Below are positions 8,375-18,445 of a DNA stretch of 64,000 nt, in pieces. A program made the position numbers and the translations under genes. Positions within the stretch are counted from its first letter, which is position 1. Each line of letters begins with the position of its first letter. Origin of the DNA: JADJSS01 sp964490845 (lineage in GTDB: Bacteria; Bacteroidota; Bacteroidia; Chitinophagales; JADIYW01). The DNA is taken from contig CAZBED010000002.1 of NCBI GenBank assembly GCA_964490845.1, forward strand, positions 186,001-250,000, in the 5' to 3' direction. The notes under the pieces were generated by a model that saw nothing but the letters and a program-made list of their open reading frames with translations, made no database searches and was not told the origin of the DNA.

Positions 8375-9845
8375 CTTGCAATATTCTTTCTGTGACTAAT
8401 TTAGATCCGATGACTACGATAGGTAAGCCGGTTCCGGGCACAGTGCTTGCTCCTACGTAATATAAATTATTGAATTCTTCGTCTTTATTGTTCGGGCGCA
8501 TGGCAGCAACCTGATTCAATCCGTGAGCTAATCCCAAACCGGAACCTCTGTACAGGTTAAACATTCGCTCCCAGTCATCCGGCGCATATATCGTTTGCGT
8601 TACTCTGTTTCCAATGAGGTCGAAATCGATGCGTTCGCTCATATCTTTCAGTATGGTATCAGCCAGTTGCTCCCGGTCGCTCCAGTCATTTTTGTAGCGA
8701 CGATCCGGCACCGGACACAAAATGAACAGGTTCTCGCATCCTTCCGGTGCGCAATCTGGATTGGATTTAGAAGAAACGTTTACGTAGTAATAAGGTTTTT
8801 CCGGATTGACAGAAAGTTTGAAAATACTGTCAGCATATTGCTTGAAATTGCTACCCAGGAAATAATTGTGGTGATGCAATTGGTCAATTTTTCCTTTTAC
8901 GCCCAGATAAATGGTGAAGGGGGCAAGCGTCCAGTGCTTTTTATCTAATTTCTGCTCGGAAAATTTCTCCCGCTTCAATACTTTTCCGCGGAAAGCAGCA
9001 GCATCCGCATTGCAGATATAGATGTCCGCTGTCCATAGTTTACCGGTAGTATCTTTAAAGGCGGTGATTTTTCCGTTTTGATATTCTACGGAATTGATTT
9101 CTGTGTTGAAGTGGAATCTAACACCCCGTTGTTCCAGTATTTTCTGTATCTCCTCTACGATGCGATACATGCCGCCTTTGATGTTCCAATAGCCATCGTG
9201 TTTAAGTTCCGTGTAGTTTAATAAGTTGTAAACCGCCGGAGTGTCAAAAGGAGTGGAGCCTAAGAAAAATGCCACTAATGAAAATATTACTTTCACATGT
9301 TCCGAATCGAAATGGCGTTCCAGTTCCGTCCACATAGAACGGAACAGTAATGGCGAATGCTTTTTGGGAACCATCAGTAATGCCAGTGCATATTGGAACA
9401 GATTGTCATAATTTCGTTTTACAATGACGTGCTCTGTGTCGTGAAAGACTTCTCCGGCTCTTTTTAAGTACTTCTCTGCTTTTTGCTGGAAATTCGGTTC
9501 AATATCCGCGAACTCCTGTGCCAGCTTGTTCAGTTCTTTATAAATGTGATACGGCTCTTTCTTGCCGGCAAAATAAACGGAATAGACTGGATTCAATTCG
9601 TTCATCTGCAGTGGATTTGGAATGTTGCAGTAGTTGAATAATTCAGTGAACTCATAACTCATACTGAAAAAGGAAGGGCCAATGTCAAAGGTGAATCCAT
9701 CTCTCTTCAACTGATTTAACCTGCCACCCGCCTGATGGTACTTTTCAATAACCTCTACCTCATATCCATGGGTTGTTAACCGGAGCGCAGTTGCCAAACT
9801 ACCCAGGCCTGATCCGATAATGATAACTTTCTTTTTCTTTGCCAC
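8361..9845 (-). CDS. crtI: Phytoene desaturase
   Basis: CrtI-type FAD enzyme that desaturates phytoene towards lycopene. The 494-residue protein opens with a dinucleotide-binding GSGLGSLATALRL loop (about residues 12-24) and ends with the PGTGLPIVV segment seen in the family. It is first in the three-gene operon. Its upstream region holds the inverted repeat at 9879-9920, so regulation of the whole operon probably acts there. No ketolase, hydroxylase or MerR-type regulator gene lies alongside. Confidence 0.95.
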   Translation of the reverse strand: MAKKKKVIIIGSGLGSLATALRLTTHGYEVEVIEKYHQAGGRLNQLKRDGFTFDIGPSFFSMSYEFTELFNYCNIPNPLQMNELNPVYSVYFAGKKEPYHIYKELNKLAQEFADIEPNFQQKAEKYLKRAGEVFHDTEHVIVKRNYDNLFQYALALLMVPKKHSPLLFRSMWTELERHFDSEHVKVIFSLVAFFLGSTPFDTPAVYNLLNYTELKHDGYWNIKGGMYRIVEEIQKILEQRGVRFHFNTEINSVEYQNGKITAFKDTTGKLWTADIYICNADAAAFRGKVLKREKFSEQKLDKKHWTLAPFTIYLGVKGKIDQLHHHNYFLGSNFKQYADSIFKLSVNPEKPYYYVNVSSKSNPDCAPEGCENLFILCPVPDRRYKNDWSDREQLADTILKDMSERIDFDLIGNRVTQTIYAPDDWERMFNLYRGSGLGLAHGLNQVAAMRPNNKDEEFNNLYYVGASTVPGTGLPIVVIGSKLVTERILQDEQL

Positions 9846-9878
9846 AACGAATGTATTAAAACAATAACATTGCGGTTG

Positions 9879-9948
9879 TTATTTTGTTTAAATAACTTTT
9901 AAAAATGTTAAACAAAATAATAAACAAATTGATTTTCAGGACTGTTTA
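9879..9948 (-). promoter_or_regulatory. Operator-like inverted repeat before crtI
   Basis: A perfect 13-base inverted repeat, TTATTTTGTTTAA at 9879-9891 and its complement at 9908-9920, sits 34 bases before the crtI start. Two further half-sites follow (TAAACA at 9921-9926 and TGTTTA at 9943-9948), making four TGTTTA-type half-sites in 64 bases. In the crtI direction no T-run follows the right arm, so it does not look like a terminator. A regulator-binding region is the inference; light- or B12-dependent MerR proteins are known regulators of carotenoid genes in other bacteria. Confidence 0.55.
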
Positions 9949-12765
9949 GTCAACACCCAGTAAGTCAGCATAAGGTGAATGCCGGTAAGAACGCTCATTG
10001 TCGGATTGTGTGAAGAAGCCATCTTTGTAGACGATAGTACTGATTAATTGTGAAAGTCTTTTCTCAAAACTTAACAGCAACTCAATCGGAATCGGAGCCG
10101 CATCATTCAGATACGAAATGCCGTCCTTCATTTTTTTTGCATGATGATAGCCTACATAAATTTCACGACAATCAAATAATTTGTAATACATGAGGGCATA
10201 CATTAGCCCCTGAAAGGCGACACTGTAATCTTTCTTGTCAAAAACGAATAGCAAGTCAATAAATGTATCTGTTGCTTCCTGGTTTTGCACATCCGGGAAT
10301 TGGGGAAGTTCAATATGTCCGGTTTTATAATCGATAATGCGTACGGCGCCGTCTTGCAATTTATCAATTCTGTCAAAAGTTCCCTGAAGTGTGGCAAAAG
10401 TGCCGTCTTCCAGCTGAAGTTTATCCCAAATGAATTTTTCTTCGGTATGTAAGATATAAAGAGAGTCGGTGTCACTGTCGTTCTCTATTATTTTCTGGGC
10501 AATGCGTTCTATTATCTTAAGTTGCAGTTTGTTGCTGCCCTGTGTGATCTCCTTCGGAAGTTGTAACGCCTCTGCTGCTTCCTTTAGCCGTTGTCTGATT
10601 GTATCCGCTTGTGATAACGGTTTTATTTCAGCAGCAGTTAGTGTTTTTTTCAACAGCGGCTGATAGGTCAGTTCTAAAACTTTATGCAATATCAGCCCAA
10701 AAACGGCGGCATCAATATCCTCTTTGAGTTCTTCGGGTTCTTCAATACCAGCAATATACCTTAGGTAAAACTGGACAGGACATTTGATATAAATTTTCAG
10801 GGAAGAAGGAGAAAATTTCCGTTCACGCAATGACGCAATCATCTCTGCCGTCTTTCGTATTTGTATCAGGCTTGACGGAGTATCTATTTCAGAAGTGTCT
10901 TCTGCCAATATCACAATATGTTCGCTGATATGGTTTTGCGGAGTGTTCAGGTCATGCTCAAGCTGCCGGATGAAGCGGCTTTTTTCACTGGAGTTGTCAC
11001 CCAGTTGGTTGTTGTAGAGCAGGTGAATATGTTTTGCTCTTTTGAGCAGCCTGTAGAAATGATATGCGTTGATGCCATCGAATTGCTCAAACGTAGGCAG
11101 CCCGAATCCTTTTCGCAAATTATAGGGGATAAAAGAATTAGTTTTATTGGTACCCGGCAGATGGTCGTCGTTGAGGGATAATATATATAATTGATCGAAG
11201 TCTATGATTCGCGTTTCGAGGAATCCCATGACTTGTATATGTTTCTTTCCTGTCGGCTTTTCAAACGGTACCTTTGCTCCGGCAATAAATTGTTTTACAA
11301 ATCCCGGTAACGCTTTCCGGTCTAAGGTAATGGTGTTTTCTTCCAGTAAATTCTGCAGGGACAGCAGGCCATCCATGATGCATTCTTTCACCGGCGAGAA
11401 ATAAGGGTCCTTTACCTGTAGGGAGTCGATAATATTAAGGATGATGTTTATTATATCAACCGTTTCGCCGGCATCTTGGAAGAAATAAGTCGGTAAAAAC
11501 CCGGCGACAATATCTTGTGGCATATACGGAACAAAAAAAGGCAAAATGGATTCCAGTTTGTCTTTTTCGTTGATTTCCTTTTTAAGATACGGGTGACGTA
11601 TCAGATGGCTGATGTCTTTGTGGTAGTAGTCCTTTTGTTTTTCCTGTATCCTGGCATTGCAGAAAAATCCAAGCAATGCCTGCAGATAGACATACAGTTC
11701 ACTCTGTACTACCGGATAGCCCATGGTGATGTTGATATCCTGGGCATCGACAACCTGTAACAATGGTGTCAGCAGGTTTTCGTCACACAGAATGATGGCG
11801 GTTGTTGTATGGTCCTGTGGTTCATTGGTCAATTGCTGTGCCACATATTGTGTCTGCCCCACATCGGATGAGATGCCGGTAACCTCAATATGTTTATCGT
11901 GATTAAGCAGGCTGTCCATCAACCAGTGATGTTTCTTGCCAGAAAATATTTTTTTATAATACCGTAAAAAGTTACCCGCCTCATGCAAGGTGTTTTGCAT
12001 AAAATGCGCATCCGCGTCCCACCAGAATTCACTTTCGTAATGCTGTTCTATCAGTTTAAAAATTTCTTCTTCGCAGACGGAAAGTGCATTGAATCCGCAC
12101 AATATCAGTTTCTGATACGGAAGGATTAATGATCCGGTTTTCAGGCCCTCGTACACTTCTCTGTAAGCCATTCCCTCATAAGCGAAATTGGAGGAAGAGA
12201 GTTTCTGCTGAAAGGCAATATACATTTCACCCAGCAGGCTCCAGGTCTTTATGAATTCCTGCTGATAGATGGCGGATTTGGGATTGTCTTTTGAGCCGGT
12301 GGTGCGGATAAATTGTTCTATATATTTTCGCATTTCTTCTGAAATGGAAAAAGTATCCTCTATTGATTTTTGCGCTTTCAGCAATGAAAATAATTCTGCA
12401 GCATTTATCAGATATTTATCACATTCATCAAAATCTTTCAGGATAAGTTTCCCCCATGGTAAAAATTTTTCCAGAGGCTGGTGTGTTTGAGTCAGCTCAT
12501 TTTGTACCCGATAAAGTGTTATGATAAGATGCCAGTCGTCTTTAAGGATGGAGCGGGAGTGTTCCCAGATAAATTCCTGTATAGTAACTGTCTTTGGAAG
12601 GATAAAGTTTTCTTCAGGAAATTTTTGCAACAGGAAATCCTTGAAATAAAGAGCCGCTCTTTTGGTGGGGAAAATGTAGCACGAATGATAAAGGTACGGC
12701 AAATTTTCTTTCGTAACTGATTCGGCGATATTCTTTAAAAAAGCATCCACAAGGCTAAGATACAA
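9946..12765 (-). CDS. AddB-like PD-(D/E)XK nuclease family protein
   Basis: A 939-residue protein of the bacteroidete AddB-like group. The N-terminal part is a divergent helicase-like scaffold (FPTKRAALYF near residue 33). The C-terminal third carries a RecB-type nuclease: SPSSLKIYIKCPVQFYLRY, then AVFGLILHKVLE, then the catalytic DRID...IIDYKTG. It is expected to act in double-strand break processing with an AddA-type helicase, which is not in this window. It lies upstream of crtI on the same strand with a 100-base gap. Confidence 0.82.
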   Translation of the reverse strand: MYLSLVDAFLKNIAESVTKENLPYLYHSCYIFPTKRAALYFKDFLLQKFPEENFILPKTVTIQEFIWEHSRSILKDDWHLIITLYRVQNELTQTHQPLEKFLPWGKLILKDFDECDKYLINAAELFSLLKAQKSIEDTFSISEEMRKYIEQFIRTTGSKDNPKSAIYQQEFIKTWSLLGEMYIAFQQKLSSSNFAYEGMAYREVYEGLKTGSLILPYQKLILCGFNALSVCEEEIFKLIEQHYESEFWWDADAHFMQNTLHEAGNFLRYYKKIFSGKKHHWLMDSLLNHDKHIEVTGISSDVGQTQYVAQQLTNEPQDHTTTAIILCDENLLTPLLQVVDAQDINITMGYPVVQSELYVYLQALLGFFCNARIQEKQKDYYHKDISHLIRHPYLKKEINEKDKLESILPFFVPYMPQDIVAGFLPTYFFQDAGETVDIINIILNIIDSLQVKDPYFSPVKECIMDGLLSLQNLLEENTITLDRKALPGFVKQFIAGAKVPFEKPTGKKHIQVMGFLETRIIDFDQLYILSLNDDHLPGTNKTNSFIPYNLRKGFGLPTFEQFDGINAYHFYRLLKRAKHIHLLYNNQLGDNSSEKSRFIRQLEHDLNTPQNHISEHIVILAEDTSEIDTPSSLIQIRKTAEMIASLRERKFSPSSLKIYIKCPVQFYLRYIAGIEEPEELKEDIDAAVFGLILHKVLELTYQPLLKKTLTAAEIKPLSQADTIRQRLKEAAEALQLPKEITQGSNKLQLKIIERIAQKIIENDSDTDSLYILHTEEKFIWDKLQLEDGTFATLQGTFDRIDKLQDGAVRIIDYKTGHIELPQFPDVQNQEATDTFIDLLFVFDKKDYSVAFQGLMYALMYYKLFDCREIYVGYHHAKKMKDGISYLNDAAPIPIELLLSFEKRLSQLISTIVYKDGFFTQSDNERSYRHSPYADLLGVD

Positions 12766-12950
12766 AATCTATATTTTATAGGCAGTTCCCAAATCGTGTT
12801 CACAAATCGTTCACACAATAACCTTGTATAAAACTTAGTAAAGTACTCAAAAGACGTATTCGGAAGATATAAACCACATAACATTCAACCTGCCTTTACG
12901 CCGGGGTGATATGTATGCTATTATTTTGCAGTATCAAATCAGACACACAA

Positions 12951-15740
12951 ATGAAAGTATTTAAACACACAGTAACGGCAATCATAGCATTGCTCCCTTT
13001 CCTCGGTTTTACGCAAACCGGAAAGATTTCAGGAATCATTATAGATAAAATAACGCAGGAAACTTTAATTGGCGTAAATGTTTCTGTGGAAGGTTCTCTA
13101 TCTGGAGCCACTTCCGACGTGGACGGTAAATTTGAGATTGCAGATTTAACCCCCGGCATCTATAAACTTATTTTTTCCTATATCGGCTATGCGAATAAGA
13201 ATATAGGGAATATAGAAGTAGTGGCAGACAAAACAATAACGCTAAATGTAAGTTTGGATGTGGCTGCCAATGAACTGGCGGAAGTTCAGGTAATGGATTT
13301 TAAGAAAACAAATACCGAAACAGCCGTATTGCTGGAAATGAAGAACGCGAATCAGATTGCCAGCGGCATTTCTTCACAACAGATAGGAAAAACCACCGAC
13401 CGTGATGCGGCGCAGGTGGTGAAAAGGATTCCCGGTGTACTGGTTTCCGGAAACTTTATTAATATCCGTGGATTGAATCAGCGGTATAATAATGTTTTAT
13501 TGCACAATGCCATTGCGCCAAGCGTGGAAACGGATATCAAATCCTTCTCTTTCGATATCATTCCCAGTTCACAATTAGACAGAATTATTATTCTGAAGAG
13601 CCCTTCAGCAGATGTGCCCGGTGATTTTGCGGGAGGGATGGTAAAAATATATACCAAGAGTTTGCCGGATAGCAACTTTTATCAGATAGGTTATTCCACC
13701 ACCATCCGGACGGGCACTACGTTCAAACCTTTTTATCAGCAAAAGACAGGAGCAGGATTTTATGCGGGTATAGATAATTATAGCCACTTGCCAAAATCTT
13801 TTCCTTCTTCTCTGGTTGATGCAGACGGGGATGTATTGCAGGCTGCCGGCAGAAGTTTGAATAACGACTGGACGGCAAAGAAAACAGCCTCCATTCCGGA
13901 TCAGAGAATTTCATTTACAAAAGGTACTCGTTTGCAGTCCAAAAAAGGTATCATCGGAAATATTACGGCTATCAACTATTCACTTACAAGACAAACAAAT
14001 GCGGTTGAAAGAGCAGATTTTGAGGATTATAATTTTGTGGAAAATAAACCAACATACAGATATAAATATCTGGACATGCAATACAATCAGGCCGTAAAAA
14101 TCGGATTGTTACACAATTGGTCATTTAATCTTCCAAAAATATTCCTGCAGTTCCAGAATCTGTTGAATATAAACTCCGCTTCCCAGTATGTACACAGAAC
14201 CGGACAGGATTATTCCAATGGTGTAAATGCGGATAACGGTTCTTTCAATCAGTTATATAAAGGGATTTACAGCACACAGATTACCGCAAAACAGGATATC
14301 AAAAAAGATATTTCTTTCATAGACTGGATGGTAGGATATAATTACTCTTACAGAAACCAGCCTGACTACAGGATATTCGCGCAAGATGTGGACACAGCGA
14401 CCGGCAAAACGAGTCTGAGAATTCAAACCGGTTCGGCTACGCCCGAAGTATTGGGAAGGTTTTTCTCGAACATGAAAGAAAATGATGCGACGGCATCATT
14501 TGTTTACAACCATAGATTTATAGCATCAAAACACAATATTATCTCTACACTTTCTTCCGGTGTCTTTGCAGATTATAAGAACAGATCATTCAATGCCCGT
14601 AATATGGGTTTTATTGTCTCTAACATTTCACTGTTTGATGTTTCCCTCCGTGATAAAAGTATACAAGAGTTGTTCCTGCCTGAAAATATCAACAATACCA
14701 CTGGGATAAAACTGGACGAGCAGACTAATAAGAGCGACTCCTACACGGCGGACAATCTGCAGACAGCGGCATTTGTGAAATACGAAGTGGCGATTAACAG
14801 CAAACTGAGAATGGATATGGGATTACGTTATGAATATAATCTCCAGAAACTGAATTCGTTTACATTTACAAACGATCCAATAAATGTAAAAAAACCGCAG
14901 CATGCTATCCTTCCATCTGTCAATATTGGTTATAACATTACAAAAAAGATGATTATCCGTGCGGCGTATGGTATGAGTACAAATCGACCGGAATTCAGGG
15001 AGATTGCACCGTTTGGTTACTATGATTTTAACATCAGTTATGTGATAAAAGGAAATCCGAATCTTAAGAATTGCATGATTCACAATGTAGATTTGAAATG
15101 GGAGTATTATCCAACAAACGGTGAAGTGATAAACGTTTCCGCATTTTACAAACGATTTAATAATCCGATAGAGATGTTTACCAGAGACCTGGGTAACAGG
15201 ACATTCTCATTCCAGAATGCAAAAAATGCCGATGTCTTCGGATTTGAGTTTGAAGCCAGAAAAAATTTCACAAGAGCGAATAATTTCTTGAAAGATTTTG
15301 GTGTGGTGGCAAACGCGAGTTACATTTTCAGCAGAGTGCACTTAGATTCTGCACAAGCAATAGGGCAGTCGAATAACCGTCCGTTGCAGGGACAGGCGCC
15401 TTATGTGGTGAACGCCGGGGTGTTTTATAACAACAAGGAAAAGGGAATTCAATTCAACATCATGTACAATGTCACCGGAAAACGCATAGTTTATGTAGGT
15501 GCGCAAAATTACCCCGATATCTATGAGTTGCCAAGACATACTTTGGATTTCAATGCTTCTTACACCTTTAAAAAAGGAGTTGAGGTCAGCTTTGGTGCGC
15601 AGGATCTGGTGAATCAAAAAGGGATTCTGGTACAGGATGGAAATGATGATGGCAAGATTGACAAGAAGAACGATCAAATATTTCAGCAATATAAGCCGGG
15701 AACACAGTTTTCATTCGGTGTAAAGTATACATTCAAGTAA
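12951..15740 (+). CDS. TonB-dependent receptor
   Basis: Outer-membrane receptor of 929 residues. I chose the ATG at 12951 because it gives a clean signal peptide (MKVFKHTVTAIIALLPFLGF, cleaved near QTGK). A carboxypeptidase-like regulatory domain follows (about residues 20-110), then the plug (KRIPGVLVSGNFINIRGLNQRYNN, shown here only in part as IPGVLVSG...NIRG), then a long beta-barrel ending in an aromatic-rich strand with terminal Phe-Lys. The next gene, 22 bases on, encodes a beta-helix lipoprotein. No SusD homologue is present. The substrate is unknown. Confidence 0.93.
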   Translation: MKVFKHTVTAIIALLPFLGFTQTGKISGIIIDKITQETLIGVNVSVEGSLSGATSDVDGKFEIADLTPGIYKLIFSYIGYANKNIGNIEVVADKTITLNVSLDVAANELAEVQVMDFKKTNTETAVLLEMKNANQIASGISSQQIGKTTDRDAAQVVKRIPGVLVSGNFINIRGLNQRYNNVLLHNAIAPSVETDIKSFSFDIIPSSQLDRIIILKSPSADVPGDFAGGMVKIYTKSLPDSNFYQIGYSTTIRTGTTFKPFYQQKTGAGFYAGIDNYSHLPKSFPSSLVDADGDVLQAAGRSLNNDWTAKKTASIPDQRISFTKGTRLQSKKGIIGNITAINYSLTRQTNAVERADFEDYNFVENKPTYRYKYLDMQYNQAVKIGLLHNWSFNLPKIFLQFQNLLNINSASQYVHRTGQDYSNGVNADNGSFNQLYKGIYSTQITAKQDIKKDISFIDWMVGYNYSYRNQPDYRIFAQDVDTATGKTSLRIQTGSATPEVLGRFFSNMKENDATASFVYNHRFIASKHNIISTLSSGVFADYKNRSFNARNMGFIVSNISLFDVSLRDKSIQELFLPENINNTTGIKLDEQTNKSDSYTADNLQTAAFVKYEVAINSKLRMDMGLRYEYNLQKLNSFTFTNDPINVKKPQHAILPSVNIGYNITKKMIIRAAYGMSTNRPEFREIAPFGYYDFNISYVIKGNPNLKNCMIHNVDLKWEYYPTNGEVINVSAFYKRFNNPIEMFTRDLGNRTFSFQNAKNADVFGFEFEARKNFTRANNFLKDFGVVANASYIFSRVHLDSAQAIGQSNNRPLQGQAPYVVNAGVFYNNKEKGIQFNIMYNVTGKRIVYVGAQNYPDIYELPRHTLDFNASYTFKKGVEVSFGAQDLVNQKGILVQDGNDDGKIDKKNDQIFQQYKPGTQFSFGVKYTFK

Positions 15741-15762
15741 AACAAAAAACAAAAATTATTTT

Positions 15763-17202
15763 ATGAACAAAACAAAAATTTTAGCAGCAATCGTAACAAT
15801 CGTATCATTGTTCGCTGCAAGTTGTACAAAATCTGACACAACCACGCCGCCAACAGACAAATCGGTAAAAGTGGTTACAGGTACATTGACGGGTAACGTT
15901 ACCTGGTCTAAAGACACGATTTACAAATTATCAGGTTTTGTAAGAGTAGGTTCTGATGACGGAACCACTATCGATAACGCGGCAGGTGCAAAAGGAACAC
16001 TGACCATCGAGGCGGGGACTATCATAATCGGAGAAAAATCATCAAAAGGAACATTGATTATCCAACGGGGAAGTAAGCTAATTGCCAATGGCACACCTTC
16101 TGCACCTATTGTCTTTACATCTGAAAAAGCGGAAGGATCCAAAGCAGCAGGTGATTGGGGTGGATTGGTCATTTGCGGATTGGCGCCTATAAATATCGCT
16201 GGTGGACATGCGGAACTGGAAGGAGGCTACGGCGCATTTTTCGGAGGAAATGATGCTTCCGATAATTCGGGGTCATTAAAGTATGTTCGTGTAGAATATG
16301 CCGGAATTCCAATTAATCCGAATCAGGAAATCAATTCCTTCACTTTTGGCGGTGTAGGAAGCGGTACCACCTTAAGTTATCTGCAGTCATCCTATGGCGG
16401 TGACGATTCTTTCGAGTGGTTTGGCGGAACCGTAAATGCGGATCACCTTATTGCTTACAGAGGCGTGGATGACGACTTCGATACCGATAACGGGTTCAGC
16501 GGTCACGTACAGTTTGCATTAGGCATCAGAGATAAAAATATTGCAGATTTCGGCCCAAGTGGTGCTTCTAACGGCTTTGAAAGCGATAACGATGCCAACT
16601 CCAGCACGAATGCTCCGTTTACGTTAGCAGAGTTCTCGAATGTTACACTGGTTGGCCCTAAGAAAGATACGGCTACAGCCATTGCGACACCTTTCAGAAA
16701 TGGTGCGCTGGTGAGAAGAAATACAAAACAAAAAATATTTAACACCGTAATTATCGGATATCCTAATGCCATCAGTGTGGATGGAAATACAACGGTTGCG
16801 AATGCTCAGGATTCATCTCTGCGAATCAGAAATACGGTGATTGCCGGCACGCTAGGTACTGGTACAAACGGATATTTCGTCACCGGAGATGTGAATGTGC
16901 CTTCCGCCACTACAACCTGGACAACAGGCACCTGGGCCACTCCTAAAGACTGGTTCTTAGATGCGGCTTTCGGGAATTCTATTGTACCAAGATGGGATAA
17001 TTTAGGTATAGACGGATCCATCTTCGAGGCAGGGGTAACACCTACTTTAACACTGTCAGGTGGCTCTTCTTTATTAACGGGAGCAAGTTTCACCGGATTA
17101 AGCAGCGCGTTTACTTCTGTTGCATACAAAGGTGCTTTTGGAACGACAGACTGGACCACAGGCTGGTCAGAATGGAATCCGCAAATAAAAAAATACAAAT
17201 AA
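15763..17202 (+). CDS. Beta-helix lipoprotein paired with TonB receptor
   Basis: A 479-residue protein with a lipoprotein-like signal (LFAASC at about residues 16-21) and a Thr/Pro linker. The body is rich in short Gly/Asn/Thr turns typical of a right-handed parallel beta-helix, with landmarks TLTIEAGTIIIG, PIVFTSEKAEGS, GDWGGLVICG and SFEWFGGTV. I know similar proteins encoded next to TonB receptors in other Bacteroidota but no proven function. Surface or periplasmic location is inferred. It ends just before a strong terminator, so the receptor and this gene form a two-gene unit. Confidence 0.8.
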   Translation: MNKTKILAAIVTIVSLFAASCTKSDTTTPPTDKSVKVVTGTLTGNVTWSKDTIYKLSGFVRVGSDDGTTIDNAAGAKGTLTIEAGTIIIGEKSSKGTLIIQRGSKLIANGTPSAPIVFTSEKAEGSKAAGDWGGLVICGLAPINIAGGHAELEGGYGAFFGGNDASDNSGSLKYVRVEYAGIPINPNQEINSFTFGGVGSGTTLSYLQSSYGGDDSFEWFGGTVNADHLIAYRGVDDDFDTDNGFSGHVQFALGIRDKNIADFGPSGASNGFESDNDANSSTNAPFTLAEFSNVTLVGPKKDTATAIATPFRNGALVRRNTKQKIFNTVIIGYPNAISVDGNTTVANAQDSSLRIRNTVIAGTLGTGTNGYFVTGDVNVPSATTTWTTGTWATPKDWFLDAAFGNSIVPRWDNLGIDGSIFEAGVTPTLTLSGGSSLLTGASFTGLSSAFTSVAYKGAFGTTDWTTGWSEWNPQIKKYK

Positions 17203-17265
17203 ATCAAACACCTACTCTTACCCGTGTGTGTGTAAAAAAGCGGGTAAAAGTTTTCATCTGTGTGT

Positions 17266-17294
17266 AACCTCGGAGCTTTGCTCCGGGGTTTTTT
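17266..17294 (+). terminator. Rho-independent terminator after the TonB unit
   Basis: An 11-base stem (17266-17276 with 17280-17290, one G-T pair) around the loop TTT, followed by six T residues. Core CGGAGC/GCTCCG. It closes the receptor/lipoprotein unit. Confidence 0.9.
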
Positions 17295-17417
17295 GTGAAA
17301 TTAGGTTCATACTTTCAAAAATAAAACCACACAGAATACAAGCTGCCTTAACAGGCTATTGGAATCCTTCTGTTATCTTTACAGTGTAATTGGACATTTC
17401 ATAAGACTTTGTAGGTT

Positions 17418-17441
17418 CCCGATGGTCACATCGGGTTTTTT
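17418..17441 (+). terminator. Second terminator hairpin before the hydrolase
   Basis: Perfect 7-base stem CCCGATG/CATCGGG around GTCA (17418-17435), followed by a T run. It lies only 15 bases before the alpha/beta hydrolase ATG and about 125 bases after another terminator, so it could end a short RNA or act as an attenuator in the hydrolase leader. Confidence 0.75.
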
Positions 17442-17455
17442 AGTATCTTTAGTTT

Positions 17456-18397
17456 ATGAAAAAAATAATCAGAATTCTCGCGTTTGTTGGAATGGTGTTG
17501 CTTATCGCATTCTTTGCATTACAAAAGAAAGCCGTTCCATTAGAAGAATTGAAAAAAAAATATACCAACGCTTCTTCTAAGTTTTTAGAACTGGACGGAA
17601 TGCAGGTACATTACAGGGTAGAAGGAGAAGGGAAGCCTGTCGTGTTGATACATGGTACAGGATCTTGTCTGCAAACCTGGGATGTCTGGACGGACTCACT
17701 TATAAAAAATCATTACAAGGTTGTACGTTTAGATATGCCTGCATTCGGCCTGACAGGGCCGCGCAAAGACAACGATTATTCAGTAAAAATGTATGTCGGT
17801 TTTTTAGATCGATTTTTGCATCAGATAGGCATTGATACTTTTTCAATAGGCGGTAATTCTCTTGGTGGTCAGATAGCATGGTGTTATGCTGCTACATATC
17901 CGGAAAAGGTAAACAACCTTATTTTAGTGGATCCGGGAGGGTTTTATTCTAAAGAAAAGGGCAATGGTGCCATTATTTTTAAACTTGCCAAAATAAAATG
18001 GCTCGCAAATCTGATGAGTAAAATGGATACTAAAATCATAGTGAATCAGACGCTGAAAGATGTGTATGAAGATGATGCTAAAATTACGAAAGAGCAAACT
18101 CAGTTATATTATGATATGTCGCTGAGGGAAGGGAATCGTGAAAGTTTTTCAGCACGCGTACAGCTGATTGACAGCGAAGTCCATCCCGATGTCAGGGCAA
18201 TACAGGCTCCCACATTGATTCAGTGGGGGAAACAGGATAAGCTGATTGATGTATCCATGGCGGATCATTTTACAGAAATCCCGCACTCCAGACTGGTAGT
18301 GTATGATGGTGTCGGGCATTCTCCTCAGGAAGAGATTCCGGCAAGATCTGTTAGAGATGCAATGGATTTTATTCAAAATAACGGACCAAAAAATTAA
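17456..18397 (+). CDS. Alpha/beta hydrolase, membrane-anchored
   Basis: A 313-residue alpha/beta hydrolase with an N-terminal hydrophobic anchor (about residues 4-22). The oxyanion segment is LIHGTGS (about 64), the nucleophile elbow is GGNSLGG (about 138), the acid is in WGKQDKL and the histidine in GVGHSPQEE (about 285). This gives a complete Ser-Asp-His triad. Substrate unknown; an esterase or lactonase-like role is possible. The protein is probably on the outer face of the inner membrane. Confidence 0.88.
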   Translation: MKKIIRILAFVGMVLLIAFFALQKKAVPLEELKKKYTNASSKFLELDGMQVHYRVEGEGKPVVLIHGTGSCLQTWDVWTDSLIKNHYKVVRLDMPAFGLTGPRKDNDYSVKMYVGFLDRFLHQIGIDTFSIGGNSLGGQIAWCYAATYPEKVNNLILVDPGGFYSKEKGNGAIIFKLAKIKWLANLMSKMDTKIIVNQTLKDVYEDDAKITKEQTQLYYDMSLREGNRESFSARVQLIDSEVHPDVRAIQAPTLIQWGKQDKLIDVSMADHFTEIPHSRLVVYDGVGHSPQEEIPARSVRDAMDFIQNNGPKN

Positions 18398-18445
18398 CTT
18401 TGGTACAGTTCTTGAAAGATTAGATTCACTAAATAAATGGTACTT

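Noticed and set aside
9879..9920. Inverted repeat considered as a terminator
   Set aside because: No T-run follows the right arm in the crtI direction and the stem is AT-only apart from one pair.
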